Notes: a model not told the origin generated them from the sequence alone. A stretch of 64,000 nucleotides of DNA from Eubacterium sp. (GCA_017433825.1 JAFRGL010000023.1:1-64000), one strand, 5' to 3'. Positions 33,491 through 41,964 are shown, counted from the stretch's first letter. Translations and numbers: made by a program.

Positions 33491-35125
33491 TTAGTTGGTT
33501 GTCTGCGCTTCAACCAGGGGAACGCTGACATATCTTTGTCTGAGTACGGGCTTTTCAATCTTGCCGGTGGGATTCCTGGGAACATCTGCGAAAATGATCT
33601 TCCTGGGCCGCTTATATTTGGGCAGCTCCAGGCAGAATTCGTTCATTTCCTCTTCCGTCGCCGTCATACCGCTCTTCAGTTCAATGATGGCAGCGGCGAT
33701 TTCGCCAAGTCTCTGGTCCGGCAGGCCGATAACGGCCACATCCTTGATTTTATCGTTTGTCCTTAAGAAATCTTCTATCTGTACCGGATACAGGTTTTCA
33801 CCACCGGAGATGATAACGTCCTTCTTCCGGTCTACCAGATAAATGAAACCGTCTTCCCTTCTGGCCATGTCACCGGTCCACAGCCAGTCGCCGTGGAGCA
33901 CCTCCGCAGTAGCCTCAGGGTTCTTGTAGTATTCCACCATGACGCCCGGGCCTTTGACCGCCAGCTCTCCTACGATGCCGTCCGGAACGTCATTGCCTTC
34001 CGCATCCACAATCCTGGCTTCCCAGCCGTAGCCCGGCACGCCGATGGCGCCGACCTTTTCGATATTTTCCACACCCAGATGCACGCAGCCGGGGCCTAAG
34101 GACTCAGAAAGGCCGTAGTTGGTATCATACAGGTGATCCGGGAAGTATTTCTTCCACCGCTTGATAAGGCTGGGCGGCACAGGCTGCGCTCCGATGTGCA
34201 TCAGACGCCACTGGTCCAGCAGGTACTCTTCCAGTTTGATCGAACCGTCCTCGATGGCGTCCAGCATATCCTGGGCCCAGGGCACCAGCAGCCAGACAAT
34301 GGTGCATTTCTCTTCGGTAACCGTCCTTAAAATCCATTCGGGCTTCACACCCTTTAAGATAACGGCCCTGCTGCAGGAAATCAGTGAGCCGAACCAGTGC
34401 ATCTTCGCACCGGTGTGGTACAGGGGCGGAATGCAGAGGAACACGTCGTCCTTTGTCTGCCCGTGATGCTTCTGCTCGGTCACGCAGGAAGCCACCAGGG
34501 CCCTGTGCCTGTGCAGCATGGCTTTGGGGAAGCCTGTGGTGCCTGAGGAGAAATAAATGGCCGCGATGTCATCCTCCGTCATATGCACCGGGGGCTGGGA
34601 GGAAGAGCAGAAATTCATCAGCCGCATGCAGCTGACTGCGTAGTCCGGGACCTCCTTGCCAAGGAAAAGCAGGGTGTGGACCTTCGGGATTCTGTCAATG
34701 ATGACATCCATCCGGTCGACGAATTCAGGCCCGAAGATAAGGATTTCCACGTCCGCAAGGTCCAGACAGTACTGAATCTCCTCACTGGTATACCGGTAGT
34801 TCAGAGGCACTACCGTACAGCCGGATTTCAGAATGCCGAAATACAGCGGCAGAAATTCCAGGCAGTTCATCAGAAGCATGCCCACTTTGGTGCCCGGTTT
34901 CACATTCCTGCTTAAGAGGAAATTAGCAAACCGGTTTGACATCGCGTCGAAAGCACGCCAGGACATTTCACGCCTGTAAGGCGCATCCGGCATAGCCAGC
35001 TCTATCAGGCTGGACTCCCGCCAGGTATGGGCATTATCCCGTTCCTCGGTGGGGTTGATTTCCACAAGGGCAATCTCCGAACCATGAAACCGGGCATTTT
35101 TCTCCAGAAAATCAGTTATTACCAT
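33491..35125 (-). CDS. AMP-forming acyl/aryl-CoA synthetase
   Basis: 544 residues, ANL superfamily. Seen: P-loop YFSSGTTGFPKAMLHRHR, DTNYGLSESLGPG, the hinge TGDMARREDGFIYLVDRKKD, and catalytic lysine in RNPTGKIEKPVLR near the C terminus. It activates a carboxylic acid through an adenylate to a CoA thioester. In an operon with IorAB and PaaK, an aryl acid (for example an arylacetate or aryl-propionate) is the most likely substrate; this is inferred. AAAGGCGGG eight bases before the ATG. It is the first gene after the attenuator. Confidence 0.92.
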   Translation of the reverse strand: MVITDFLEKNARFHGSEIALVEINPTEERDNAHTWRESSLIELAMPDAPYRREMSWRAFDAMSNRFANFLLSRNVKPGTKVGMLLMNCLEFLPLYFGILKSGCTVVPLNYRYTSEEIQYCLDLADVEILIFGPEFVDRMDVIIDRIPKVHTLLFLGKEVPDYAVSCMRLMNFCSSSQPPVHMTEDDIAAIYFSSGTTGFPKAMLHRHRALVASCVTEQKHHGQTKDDVFLCIPPLYHTGAKMHWFGSLISCSRAVILKGVKPEWILRTVTEEKCTIVWLLVPWAQDMLDAIEDGSIKLEEYLLDQWRLMHIGAQPVPPSLIKRWKKYFPDHLYDTNYGLSESLGPGCVHLGVENIEKVGAIGVPGYGWEARIVDAEGNDVPDGIVGELAVKGPGVMVEYYKNPEATAEVLHGDWLWTGDMARREDGFIYLVDRKKDVIISGGENLYPVQIEDFLRTNDKIKDVAVIGLPDQRLGEIAAAIIELKSGMTATEEEMNEFCLELPKYKRPRKIIFADVPRNPTGKIEKPVLRQRYVSVPLVEAQTTN

Positions 35126-35145
35126 AGTTTACCCGCCTTTCCTAT

Positions 35146-35190
35146 AAAAAAAGCACCCACCCTCATTGCTTATCAATAAGGGCGGATGCT
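35146..35190 (-). terminator. Attenuator terminator before the aryl-acid operon
   Basis: 17 consecutive pairs, including G-U (35174-35190 with 35152-35168), 5-nt loop, then six T (35146-35151). It stands after a Phe/Tyr-rich leader ORF and 21 bp before the first gene's ATG. Bases 35178-35192 can instead pair with leader codons 17-21 (35237-35251), which would destroy the terminator. Confidence 0.93.
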
Positions 35191-35218
35191 GTAAATCCTT
35201 TTTTGCCCGCTGAAAAAA

Positions 35219-35299
35219 TCAGCCGAGCGCAGGTATACAACGATCCGCCTTACTAAAGTAAAAATATCCGAAATATCCGAAATATCCGAAGCTTTTCAT
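35219..35299 (-). CDS. Phe/Tyr-rich leader peptide (attenuator)
   Basis: 26 codons, MKSFGYFGYFGYFYFSKADR then CIPALG. Codons 4-15 contain five Phe (TTC, TTC, TTC, TTT, TTT) and four Tyr (TAT, TAT, TAT, TAC) codons; FGY is repeated three times as a 9-bp DNA repeat. No Trp codon. AAAGGA lies nine bases before the ATG and a promoter about 25 bp before that. The following terminator and alternative pairing fit ribosome-mediated attenuation: a ribosome waiting for Phe-tRNA or Tyr-tRNA would leave codons 17-21 free to form the antiterminator. Known leaders of pheA, pheST and trp work this way; application here is inference from sequence. Confidence 0.88.
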   Translation of the reverse strand: MKSFGYFGYFGYFYFSKADRCIPALG

Positions 35300-35332
35300 T
35301 GTATACTTTCCTTTGCGTTTTATTAATTCAGT

Positions 35333-35361
35333 ACTCTATCACGATTTACGGCTAAAGTAAA
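35333..35361 (-). promoter_or_regulatory. Probable promoter of the aryl-acid operon
   Basis: Minus strand TTTACT (35356-35361), 17 bp, TAGAGT (35333-35338), each matching consensus at four of six positions. The predicted start near 35326 leaves about 27 nt before the leader ATG. It lies directly behind the DUF4003 stop codon, with no terminator between, so read-through from that gene is also possible. Confidence 0.5.
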
Positions 35362-35398
35362 GACAATTTTTCGTTTATTTTTCGTAAACCGTCACGGC

Positions 35399-36373
35399 TT
35401 ACATGTATCGGAAGCGGCCGGACATGATATTCGCGAAAGCGAAGATGGCAATCCAAAGGCCGGTAAAGCAGTCCTGTGTCCGGTAAAACGGCGTACCGCT
35501 CTCATCCTTGTAGGGAAGGGCTGCTATGGCTGCCATAATAAGGGCATAGCTTCTTCTCATCCTTTCCGCTTTCTTACCTCTGCCGAATATGTGCAGGGGC
35601 GTCAGCATGTCATCCGCCTTGCTGTACAGGCTGATGAATTCGTCCATCGGTATGCGAAGCAGCGGGAGAAGCCCCAGGGCAATACCGTATTCTATCACGT
35701 CATATTCCCTGCCGGCCTTTTTCGCGGCATCCAGGAAGGGCTTGATGCTTTTGCAACGTGTCGGCGTATCGCCCGGCGCCATGCACATGACAGAGGCAAC
35801 ATATTTTGCCTGTTCCGGATGCATCGGATACATGGTTTTGCAGATATCGTAAATGTGCTGGATATCATCAATCAGCTTGTCCGGATCTTCATGGGCAACC
35901 GCCAGAACCGCACAGGTATAGACGTCGTGGTTATGCAGGACGAAGGGATTTAAGGACATGAGCCTTCTGTGCACGTAGAATGCCTGGTCCGCCTCTTCCA
36001 TGCTGCAGGTGCCGAACCGTTCGGACATTGTAACGGCCCCCAGATACACCTGTTTGGGTGTACAGTCCGTAACCCTGTCGATATAGCCGTAATTGTTCTG
36101 AATGTGGCTTGTCAGGGAAGTGATTTCCTGATGAACCAGCAGTTTTCCCACAGTAAACAGCCTGAAATCATCCGTCAGTTTTTTCAGGAATCCATCGCCG
36201 TTTACCCGGTCCGTATATAATGTCATCTTCTCTTGTGAGATGGCAATACCTTCCCTTGCCGCCATTGCAGCCGCCACCAGAAGGCTGTCTCCCTTCACCT
36301 TCGGAAACTTCTCAACCATAACCCGCAGGTTGCTGATGAACATATTGACGATTTCCTGCAGCTTCTCGTTCAT
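35399..36373 (-). CDS. DUF4003 family protein
   Basis: 324 residues, mostly helical, no signal and no clear membrane anchor. It matches the DUF4003 family of Firmicutes in length and in segments such as KFPKVKGDSLLVAAAMA and the central LNPFVLHNHDVYTCAVLAV. The function is unknown. It has its own strong promoter and lies directly upstream of the aryl-acid attenuator in the same direction, about 40 bp before its promoter; a functional link is not demonstrated. The ribosome site before the ATG is weak (AAAGA). Confidence 0.75.
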   Translation of the reverse strand: MNEKLQEIVNMFISNLRVMVEKFPKVKGDSLLVAAAMAAREGIAISQEKMTLYTDRVNGDGFLKKLTDDFRLFTVGKLLVHQEITSLTSHIQNNYGYIDRVTDCTPKQVYLGAVTMSERFGTCSMEEADQAFYVHRRLMSLNPFVLHNHDVYTCAVLAVAHEDPDKLIDDIQHIYDICKTMYPMHPEQAKYVASVMCMAPGDTPTRCKSIKPFLDAAKKAGREYDVIEYGIALGLLPLLRIPMDEFISLYSKADDMLTPLHIFGRGKKAERMRRSYALIMAAIAALPYKDESGTPFYRTQDCFTGLWIAIFAFANIMSGRFRYM

Positions 36374-36383
36374 TCTTTATATA

Positions 36384-36409
36384 AAAAGCGTCCCTGTATG
36401 AAGGCGCTT
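36384..36409 (-). promoter_or_regulatory. Hairpin in the DUF4003 leader
   Basis: AAAGCG/CGCTTT stem followed on the minus strand by TTATAT, between a strong AGGAGG sequence and the DUF4003 start codon. It is weak as a terminator; it could modulate translation. No open reading frame follows the AGGAGG. Confidence 0.4.
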
Positions 36410-36440
36410 TCTTCCTCCTTTATATTATAAACTGCTTTTG

Positions 36441-36469
36441 ATTCTACCCATCCGGGGAAAGAATGTCAA
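36441..36469 (-). promoter_or_regulatory. DUF4003 promoter
   Basis: Minus strand TTGACA (36464-36469), 17 bp, TAGAAT (36441-36446). Divergent from the TPR gene promoter 70 bp to the right. Confidence 0.75.
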
Positions 36470-36538
36470 GACTGGTATCATTTACGGCAAAATCGTGCGA
36501 AATCTCTTTAAATTCTGCTTTCCTTATTCTGATACTCA

Positions 36539-36547
36539 TGGTATAAT
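36539..36547 (+). promoter_or_regulatory. Extended -10 promoter of the TPR gene
   Basis: TGGTATAAT, an extended -10 with perfect TATAAT at 36542-36547; no good -35 box is visible. The leader is about 37 nt and ends with AAAGGAG six bases before the ATG. Confidence 0.65.
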
Positions 36548-36591
36548 ATAACAGTAATCATTATCATGTTTATTTATCAAAGGAGAAGAAG

Positions 36592-37509
36592 ATGAAATCT
36601 TTAAATGAATTCTATACCGAGCTTGACGAACTGAAGAAGAACAACCCCGAGGGCGTTCATAAATATCTGGTAGATACCTTCAATGACCATCAGCAGTGCT
36701 GCGGCCGCCACAATGATATCGATATGGCCTGCAGGAGTGAGCTTGCGGAATACTGCAAGGCGAAGGGCAACTATGAATATGCCATTAACTATTACAAGGA
36801 TCTGAAGGAAATCATTGCCTCCATTTCCGGTACGGACAGCGCCGCCTATGTTTCCTGCCTGAACAACATGGCCGAAACCTACCGTCTGACCGGCGATCTG
36901 GCAGAATCCCAGAAGCTCTTCTTCAATGCGGCGAACATCCTGGAGTCCAGGGTAGGCACCAGGGATTATCTCTACGGTCAGGTTATCAACAACATCGGCC
37001 TGAACTACATGATGATGGGCGAAAACAACAAGGCCATCATGAACATCAGGAACGCCTTAAGCGTTATCTCCGACCTGGAGGAATGCAAGGAAGACACCGC
37101 CAATGCCCTGGTCAACCTGGGCGTGCTCTACAACAGGACCGGCGACAATGACGCTGCCCTGCAGAACTTAAGCCAGGCCATTGACATCTACGAGACAGAC
37201 GCGCCGGACAGCCCCTCCAAAGGCGCTGCCTACAACTGCAAGGGCTCCATCTGCTTCGGAAAAGGCGAATACGCTGAAGCCCGCGAATGCTTTGAAAAAG
37301 CACTGGAAAGCCTGGCTGCCACAGCCGGCAAGACCCCGGACTACGCCGTCTGCTCTGAATGGCTGGTATACACCCTTGCGAAACTGGGCGATTATGACAC
37401 GGCCCTGGCACATGCGGAAGAAGCCGCTGCCATCTACGAGAAATTCCTCGGCGCAGACAACAAGAAGACCGTAAGCACAAAGGCTCTGGTTGAGAAGCTT
37501 CGTCCGTAA
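36592..37509 (+). CDS. Tetratricopeptide repeat protein
   Basis: 305 residues built of about six or seven TPR-like helical pairs (for example GNYEYAINYYKDLKEI, GENNKAIMNIRNALSV, GDNDAALQNLSQAIDIYE, GEYAEARECFEKALESL, GDYDTALAHAEEAAAIYEKF). No signal peptide, so cytoplasmic. No enzymatic domain is attached; it resembles kinesin-light-chain-like TPR proteins and is likely a protein-interaction scaffold. Monocistronic with its own extended -10 promoter and a convergent terminator with ftsZ. Confidence 0.9.
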   Translation: MKSLNEFYTELDELKKNNPEGVHKYLVDTFNDHQQCCGRHNDIDMACRSELAEYCKAKGNYEYAINYYKDLKEIIASISGTDSAAYVSCLNNMAETYRLTGDLAESQKLFFNAANILESRVGTRDYLYGQVINNIGLNYMMMGENNKAIMNIRNALSVISDLEECKEDTANALVNLGVLYNRTGDNDAALQNLSQAIDIYETDAPDSPSKGAAYNCKGSICFGKGEYAEARECFEKALESLAATAGKTPDYAVCSEWLVYTLAKLGDYDTALAHAEEAAAIYEKFLGADNKKTVSTKALVEKLRP

Positions 37510-37572
37510 GCCTTAAGCTTTCCCTTTGATTTAAGAAAAAATATACCGGACCGTCTGTCCGGTAACAATACG

Positions 37573-37604
37573 AAAACCCCGGCCGCGTACGCGGCCGGGG
37601 TTTT
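37573..37604. terminator. Bidirectional terminator between TPR gene and ftsZ
   Basis: Perfect 14-bp inverted repeat AAAACCCCGGCCGC/GCGGCCGGGGTTTT with 4-nt loop GTAC. The A4/T4 ends serve both converging genes. A second hairpin (ACCGGAC/GTCCGGT, about 37545-37563) lies just to the left. Confidence 0.9.
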
Positions 37605-37623
37605 CGTTATCAGTTCTTCCGCT

Positions 37624-38790
37624 TTATCTGTTGCGCAGGAAATCCGGAATCTGGATATCCTTCTTCGGCACCTTAGTGGTAACCGGAGTGGGCTGCTGCA
37701 GAACGGGCTTCACGGGCTCTGAAGCAACCGGGGTAACCGGTGTGCTGTTCATGCCGGGAATGTTAAAGCTCTGGGGCTTGAAGGCTTTCTTGGTCTCAGC
37801 CTGCTTCTTGCCCTCAGCGGCATTGGCATAAATGGCGGTGGAATCATCCAGGCCTGTGGCAATAACCGTGATGCGGCAGGTATCCGGAGCGGAATCATCA
37901 TACATCGCACCGAAGATGATGTTGGCATCATCGCCTGCCAGGCTCTGTACGTAGCTGGCTGCATCGTTGGCATCCATCAGGCTGATGTCGCCGGAAATAT
38001 TGATGATAACATGGGTAGCGCCTTCGATGGTGGTCTCCAGCAGCGGGCTGGAAACAGCCTGCTGAACTGCCTCAAGGGCCTTGTCGTCGCCTTTTGCAGA
38101 GCCGATACCGATATGGGCAATGCCCTTGTCGGTCATAACGGTCTGCACATCGGCAAAGTCAAGGTTGATGAGTGCAGGCATATTGATAAGGTCTGTGATG
38201 CCCTGTACGGACTGCTGCAGAACCTCATCGGCCTTCTTCAGGGCTTCCGGCATGGTGGTGCGTCTGTCCACGATCTCAAGAAGCTTGTCATTCGGGATAA
38301 CGATAAGGGTATCCACGTTCTTTTTCAGCTTGTCAATGCCGGCCAGGGCATTGGACATGCGGGTCTTCGCCTCGAAACGGAAGGGCTTGGTTACCACACC
38401 AACGGTAAGGATGCCCAGTTCCTTGGCAATACCGGCCACGATGGGAGCAGCTCCGGTACCGGTTCCGCCGCCCATACCGCAGGTAACGAATACCATGTCC
38501 GCGCCTTCCATCAGGGAACGAAGCTCGTCCACGCTTTCCTCAGCTGCCTTTTCGCCAACCTCGGGTTTTGCGCCGGCGCCGAGACCTTTTGTGATCTTCT
38601 CGCCGATCTGGAGAATGGTGGGTGCCTTGCACAGGGTCAGCGCCTGCTTATCGGTATTAACGCCGACAAATTCCACACCTCCGATTCCTTCTTCAACCAT
38701 TCTATTTACAGCATTGTTGCCTGCCCCGCCGACACCAATGACGATAATCTTTGCAGAAGATTCTGCCTCATTTGTCATTATCTCTAACAA
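37624..38790 (-). CDS. ftsZ: Cell division protein FtsZ
   Basis: 388 residues, tubulin-like GTPase that forms the Z ring. Seen: [13 protein letters not shown] at the N terminus, the tubulin signature [10 protein letters not shown], the T7 loop with NLDFADV, a variable linker with Pro/Val/Thr, and the C-terminal peptide [11 protein letters not shown] that binds FtsA/SepF. Start: TTG at 38790 has AGGAGG seven bases upstream and yields [10 protein letters not shown], the usual family N terminus; the ATG at 38778 has no good site. It stands next to infA rather than in a division/cell-wall cluster. Confidence 0.96.
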   Translation of the reverse strand: MLEIMTNEAESSAKIIVIGVGGAGNNAVNRMVEEGIGGVEFVGVNTDKQALTLCKAPTILQIGEKITKGLGAGAKPEVGEKAAEESVDELRSLMEGADMVFVTCGMGGGTGTGAAPIVAGIAKELGILTVGVVTKPFRFEAKTRMSNALAGIDKLKKNVDTLIVIPNDKLLEIVDRRTTMPEALKKADEVLQQSVQGITDLINMPALINLDFADVQTVMTDKGIAHIGIGSAKGDDKALEAVQQAVSSPLLETTIEGATHVIINISGDISLMDANDAASYVQSLAGDDANIIFGAMYDDSAPDTCRITVIATGLDDSTAIYANAAEGKKQAETKKAFKPQSFNIPGMNSTPVTPVASEPVKPVLQQPTPVTTKVPKKDIQIPDFLRNR

Positions 38791-38856
38791 AATGCTTCCT
38801 CCTTGTCTATTTCAGGAAATAATCCCCTTACTATCTAACAGATAATCTTAAAATTA

Positions 38857-38885
38857 ATAATAACCTTGAATATCCTAAATATCAA
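38857..38885 (-). promoter_or_regulatory. ftsZ promoter
   Basis: Minus strand TTGATA (38880-38885), 17 bp, TATTAT (38857-38862), in the short gap after infA. No clear terminator separates infA from ftsZ, so read-through from the ribosomal operon is possible. Confidence 0.7.
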
Positions 38886-38916
38886 CAGTTTTTTTCTTAA
38901 AAACACAAGATATTGA

Positions 38917-39135
38917 TCATTTATCTCTCCAGATAATACGTCCCTTGTCCAGATCATAAGGAGAAAGCTCAATGGTCACCTTGTCACCGGGAAGGATACG
39001 GATGAAGTTCATCCTGAGCTTCCCGCTGATATGTGCCAGTACTACATGTTTGTTTTCCAGTTCAACCTTGAACATGGCGTTCGGAAGTTTTTCCAGAACG
39101 CGGCCTTCCACTTCTATAACATCTGCTTTCGACAT
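38917..39135 (-). CDS. infA: Translation initiation factor IF-1
   Basis: 72 residues, one S1-like OB fold: [42 protein letters not shown] eight bases before the ATG. It closes the spc operon after map. In most Firmicutes rpmJ-rpsM-rpsK-rpsD-rpoA-rplQ follow; here ftsZ follows instead. Confidence 0.97.
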   Translation of the reverse strand: MSKADVIEVEGRVLEKLPNAMFKVELENKHVVLAHISGKLRMNFIRILPGDKVTIELSPYDLDKGRIIWRDK

Positions 39136-39151
39136 TTATCAAACCTCCTTC

Positions 39152-39910
39152 TTACGGGCAGCTGCAGGTAAGCAGCTCGGGCTCACCATCGGTGATGAGA
39201 ACAGTGTTTTCATAATGGGCGGAATACTGCCCGTCGGCAGTGCATACCGTCCAGTCATCGTCCTCCCAGTAAACCTCCCAGGTTCCCAGGTTAATCATGG
39301 GCTCTATGGCCAGGGTCATGCCGGCGCAAAGCCGGATGCCTTTGCTCTTGCATACATAGTTCGGAATCGAAGGGTCCTCGTGCAGGGCTGTACCGATGCC
39401 GTGGCCTACAAGATCCCTTACCACACCGTAGCCGAAGCTTTCGGCATAACGGCCGATGGCATTGGAAATATCATGCAGGTGCATGCCTGCCCTGGCATAT
39501 TTGATGCCTTCGAAGAAACTCTGCTTCGTAACGTCTATAAGCCGCTGATGTTCCGGACTGATCTTTCCTACCGGGTAAGTCCTGGCGGCATCCGAATGGT
39601 AACCCTCGTAAATCAGGCCCGCGTCCAGGCTTACAATATCGCCTTCTTCCAGTACGCGGTCTTTTGTCGGGATGCCGTGCACCACCTGGTCGTTTACGGA
39701 AACGCAGATGGATGCGGGATAACCGTTGTAATGAAGGAAATTCGGGATGCAGCCCCTCTTCCGGATAAGTTCTTCGCCGAGCCGGTCAATGTCCAGGGTG
39801 GTAATACCCGGCGCAATGATTTCGGCCAGCGCGTTGTGCACTTCCTCGAGAAGCTTCCCTGAATGCCGCATGAGATCGATTTCTCTAGCAGATTTAATAG
39901 TGACAGCCAT
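39152..39910 (-). CDS. map: Methionine aminopeptidase, type I
   Basis: 252 residues. Removes the initiator Met from new proteins. Dinuclear metal ligands appear in SLDAGLIYEGYHSDAART, the GHGIGTALHEDP His motif, AIEPMINLG and the C-terminal HYENTVLITD. It starts two bases after the adk stop, as in most Firmicute spc operons. Confidence 0.96.
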   Translation of the reverse strand: MAVTIKSAREIDLMRHSGKLLEEVHNALAEIIAPGITTLDIDRLGEELIRKRGCIPNFLHYNGYPASICVSVNDQVVHGIPTKDRVLEEGDIVSLDAGLIYEGYHSDAARTYPVGKISPEHQRLIDVTKQSFFEGIKYARAGMHLHDISNAIGRYAESFGYGVVRDLVGHGIGTALHEDPSIPNYVCKSKGIRLCAGMTLAIEPMINLGTWEVYWEDDDWTVCTADGQYSAHYENTVLITDGEPELLTCSCP

Positions 39911-39912
39911 CT

Positions 39913-40557
39913 TTATGCCCCCAGGATTTCCCTGATCTTTTCAAAGACAACATCGATGTCCAGCGTGCCGTCAACTTCTACGAGGACGCCTTTACCGGTG
40001 TAATAGTCAATAAGGGGCTGGGTCTGTTCATGATAAACCGAAAGACGGTTTGCCACGGTTTCGGGTTTGTCGTCTTCCCGAAGCACCAGCTTGTCGCCGC
40101 ACACGTCACAGACGCCTTCCACCTTGGGCGGCGCAAATTCGGTATGGAAGGTGGCGCCGCAGGTAAGACACGCACGGCGTCCGCTCATTCTGCGGATGAT
40201 ATTCTCATCCGGAACCTCGATATCAATGGCGTAGTCGATTTTCTCATGTCTGGCTTCCAGCGCATTGGTCAGTGCCTCCGCCTGGGGAATGGTTCTGGGA
40301 AAGCCGTCCAGGACATAGCCTTTTTCAGCATCCGGCTGGGAAATTCTGTCCACCACCAGATCGCAGGTCAGTTCGTCCGGTACCAGAAGGCCCTTGTCCA
40401 TATATTCCTTGGCTTTTCTGCCCAGCTCGGTTCCGTTTTTGATATTGGCACGGAAGATGTCGCCGGTGGAAATATGGGGGATGCCGTAGGTATCCGCTAT
40501 CTGCTTCGCCTGGGTGCCTTTGCCGGCTCCCGGTGCGCCAAGCATAACAATTTTCAT
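39913..40557 (-). CDS. adk: Adenylate kinase
   Basis: 214 residues, long-lid form. Seen: P-loop GAPGAGKGTQAKQ, DGFPRTIPQAEAL, and a zinc-binding lid with CLTCG and CDVCG. Catalyses AMP + ATP to 2 ADP. ATG 40557 has CGGAGA nine bases upstream; the in-frame ATG 12 codons earlier lies in a palindrome (GCCGAAGCTTCGGC) and is less likely. A perfect 10-bp hairpin (40617-40640) without T run separates it from secY. Confidence 0.96.
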   Translation of the reverse strand: MKIVMLGAPGAGKGTQAKQIADTYGIPHISTGDIFRANIKNGTELGRKAKEYMDKGLLVPDELTCDLVVDRISQPDAEKGYVLDGFPRTIPQAEALTNALEARHEKIDYAIDIEVPDENIIRRMSGRRACLTCGATFHTEFAPPKVEGVCDVCGDKLVLREDDKPETVANRLSVYHEQTQPLIDYYTGKGVLVEVDGTLDIDVVFEKIREILGA

Positions 40558-40653
40558 ATTATGAATTCTCCGTTTCTGCCGAAGCTTCGGCAAATGATGC
40601 CGCTTTAACCTATTACAGGGCTGTGGAAATCCACAGCCCTATGATGATTAGCA

Positions 40654-41964
40654 TTAATCTTCAAGGAATCCTTTGTAGTTTCTTACCACCATCATGGATT
40701 CAACCTGTTTCAGGGTCTCAAGGATGACGGAGGCAATAATGATAAGGGACGTTCCGCCGAAGGAAACCTGGGCGGCAAACAGTCCGTTGAATACAAAGGG
40801 TATTACTGCTACGATAATCAGTCCCACCGCACCGATAAAGATGACGTATTTCAGGACGGAATTCAGGTAGTCGGAAGTGGCTTTGCCGGGCCTGATGCCG
40901 GGGATAAAGCCGCCCTGCTTCCTGATATTGTCCGCAATCTCAATCGGATTGAAGGTAATGGACGTATAGAAGTAGGCAAATACAACAACCAGGAAGATGT
41001 AGATGAGCAAACCTAACGTCAGGAACATGTCATCCTTCTTGAACCAGTTGCTGGAGCTGAGCATGGCAAGGAACCTTGCGCCTGCTCCTGCTGCTTTCTT
41101 ACCGGTAAAGCCGATGATAAGGGCCGGGAAGGACATCAGTGAAGATGCAAAGATAATCGGGATAACACCGGCGGTGTTGACCTTCATCGGAATGCTGCTC
41201 GTCTGACCGCCGACCATCTTTCTTCCGACCATCTTCTTTGAATACTGCACCGGAATCCTGCGCTCGCCGCCGTTTAAGGCATTGACCAGTACGGTTACCG
41301 CAACAATGATAACGATGATGACAACCCAGGCAACCACAGCCCTCGCGATGGTCTGACCCGCCGCGAACTTGTTGTGCAGGGAAATCATATCCTGCGGGAT
41401 ACGGGAAACGATATTGATGAGAAGTACCATCGATATGCCGTTTCCGACGCCCTTTTCCGTGATCTGGTCACCCAGCCACATAAGGAATGCGCTGCCGCCG
41501 GTAAGGGAGGCAACAACTGTGATAACGTTCAGAACATTCATCTCAAGAATGAGCTGATTGCCGAAACCGATGCACATTGCCGTGGATTCAACGATTGCCA
41601 GGGCAATGGTTACAAAACGGGTAATACGGTTAATCTTCTTACGGCCGTCCTCGCCTTCCTTCTGCATCTCTTCCAGCTTCGGAATCGCAATGGTCAGAAG
41701 CTGAATGATAATGGAAGAAGTAATGTACGGGGTGATACTTAAGGCAAATATCGAAAAGCTGGAGAAGCCGCCGCCGGTGAACGCGTTCAGGAACGCGAAG
41801 GCGTCATTCGCATTTGTCTGGAAATAATAGCTGAAGAAGCTCGTATTTACACCAGGCACCGGAATCTGGGAGCCGACTCTTATAATAACAAGGCAAATCA
41901 GGACGTAGAATATTCTGCGTCTGATTTCCTTGATATGAAATGCATCACGAACCGCTTTTAACAT
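40654..41964 (-). CDS. secY: Protein translocase subunit SecY
   Basis: 436 residues with ten membrane segments; forms the protein-conducting channel with SecE and SecG. Seen: the N-terminal RIFYVLICLVIIRVGSQIPVPG and the plug/translocation motif region GIRPGKATSDYLN. Its ATG overlaps the rplO stop by one base (TGATG). It is the main export gene in the spc operon. Confidence 0.97.
   Translation of the reverse strand: MLKAVRDAFHIKEIRRRIFYVLICLVIIRVGSQIPVPGVNTSFFSYYFQTNANDAFAFLNAFTGGGFSSFSIFALSITPYITSSIIIQLLTIAIPKLEEMQKEGEDGRKKINRITRFVTIALAIVESTAMCIGFGNQLILEMNVLNVITVVASLTGGSAFLMWLGDQITEKGVGNGISMVLLINIVSRIPQDMISLHNKFAAGQTIARAVVAWVVIIVIIVAVTVLVNALNGGERRIPVQYSKKMVGRKMVGGQTSSIPMKVNTAGVIPIIFASSLMSFPALIIGFTGKKAAGAGARFLAMLSSSNWFKKDDMFLTLGLLIYIFLVVVFAYFYTSITFNPIEIADNIRKQGGFIPGIRPGKATSDYLNSVLKYVIFIGAVGLIIVAVIPFVFNGLFAAQVSFGGTSLIIIASVILETLKQVESMMVVRNYKGFLED

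Noticed and set aside
35262-35290. Three 9-bp tandem repeats (AAATATCCG), microsatellite or CRISPR-like
   Set aside because: They are the codons FGY repeated three times on the minus strand within the leader ORF; the period of 9 matches three codons and no spacer structure exists.
40617-40640. Terminator between secY and adk
   Set aside because: The 10-bp stem is perfect, but no T run follows on the minus strand, and the operon continues with adk-map-infA; it is more likely an RNA-processing or stability hairpin.
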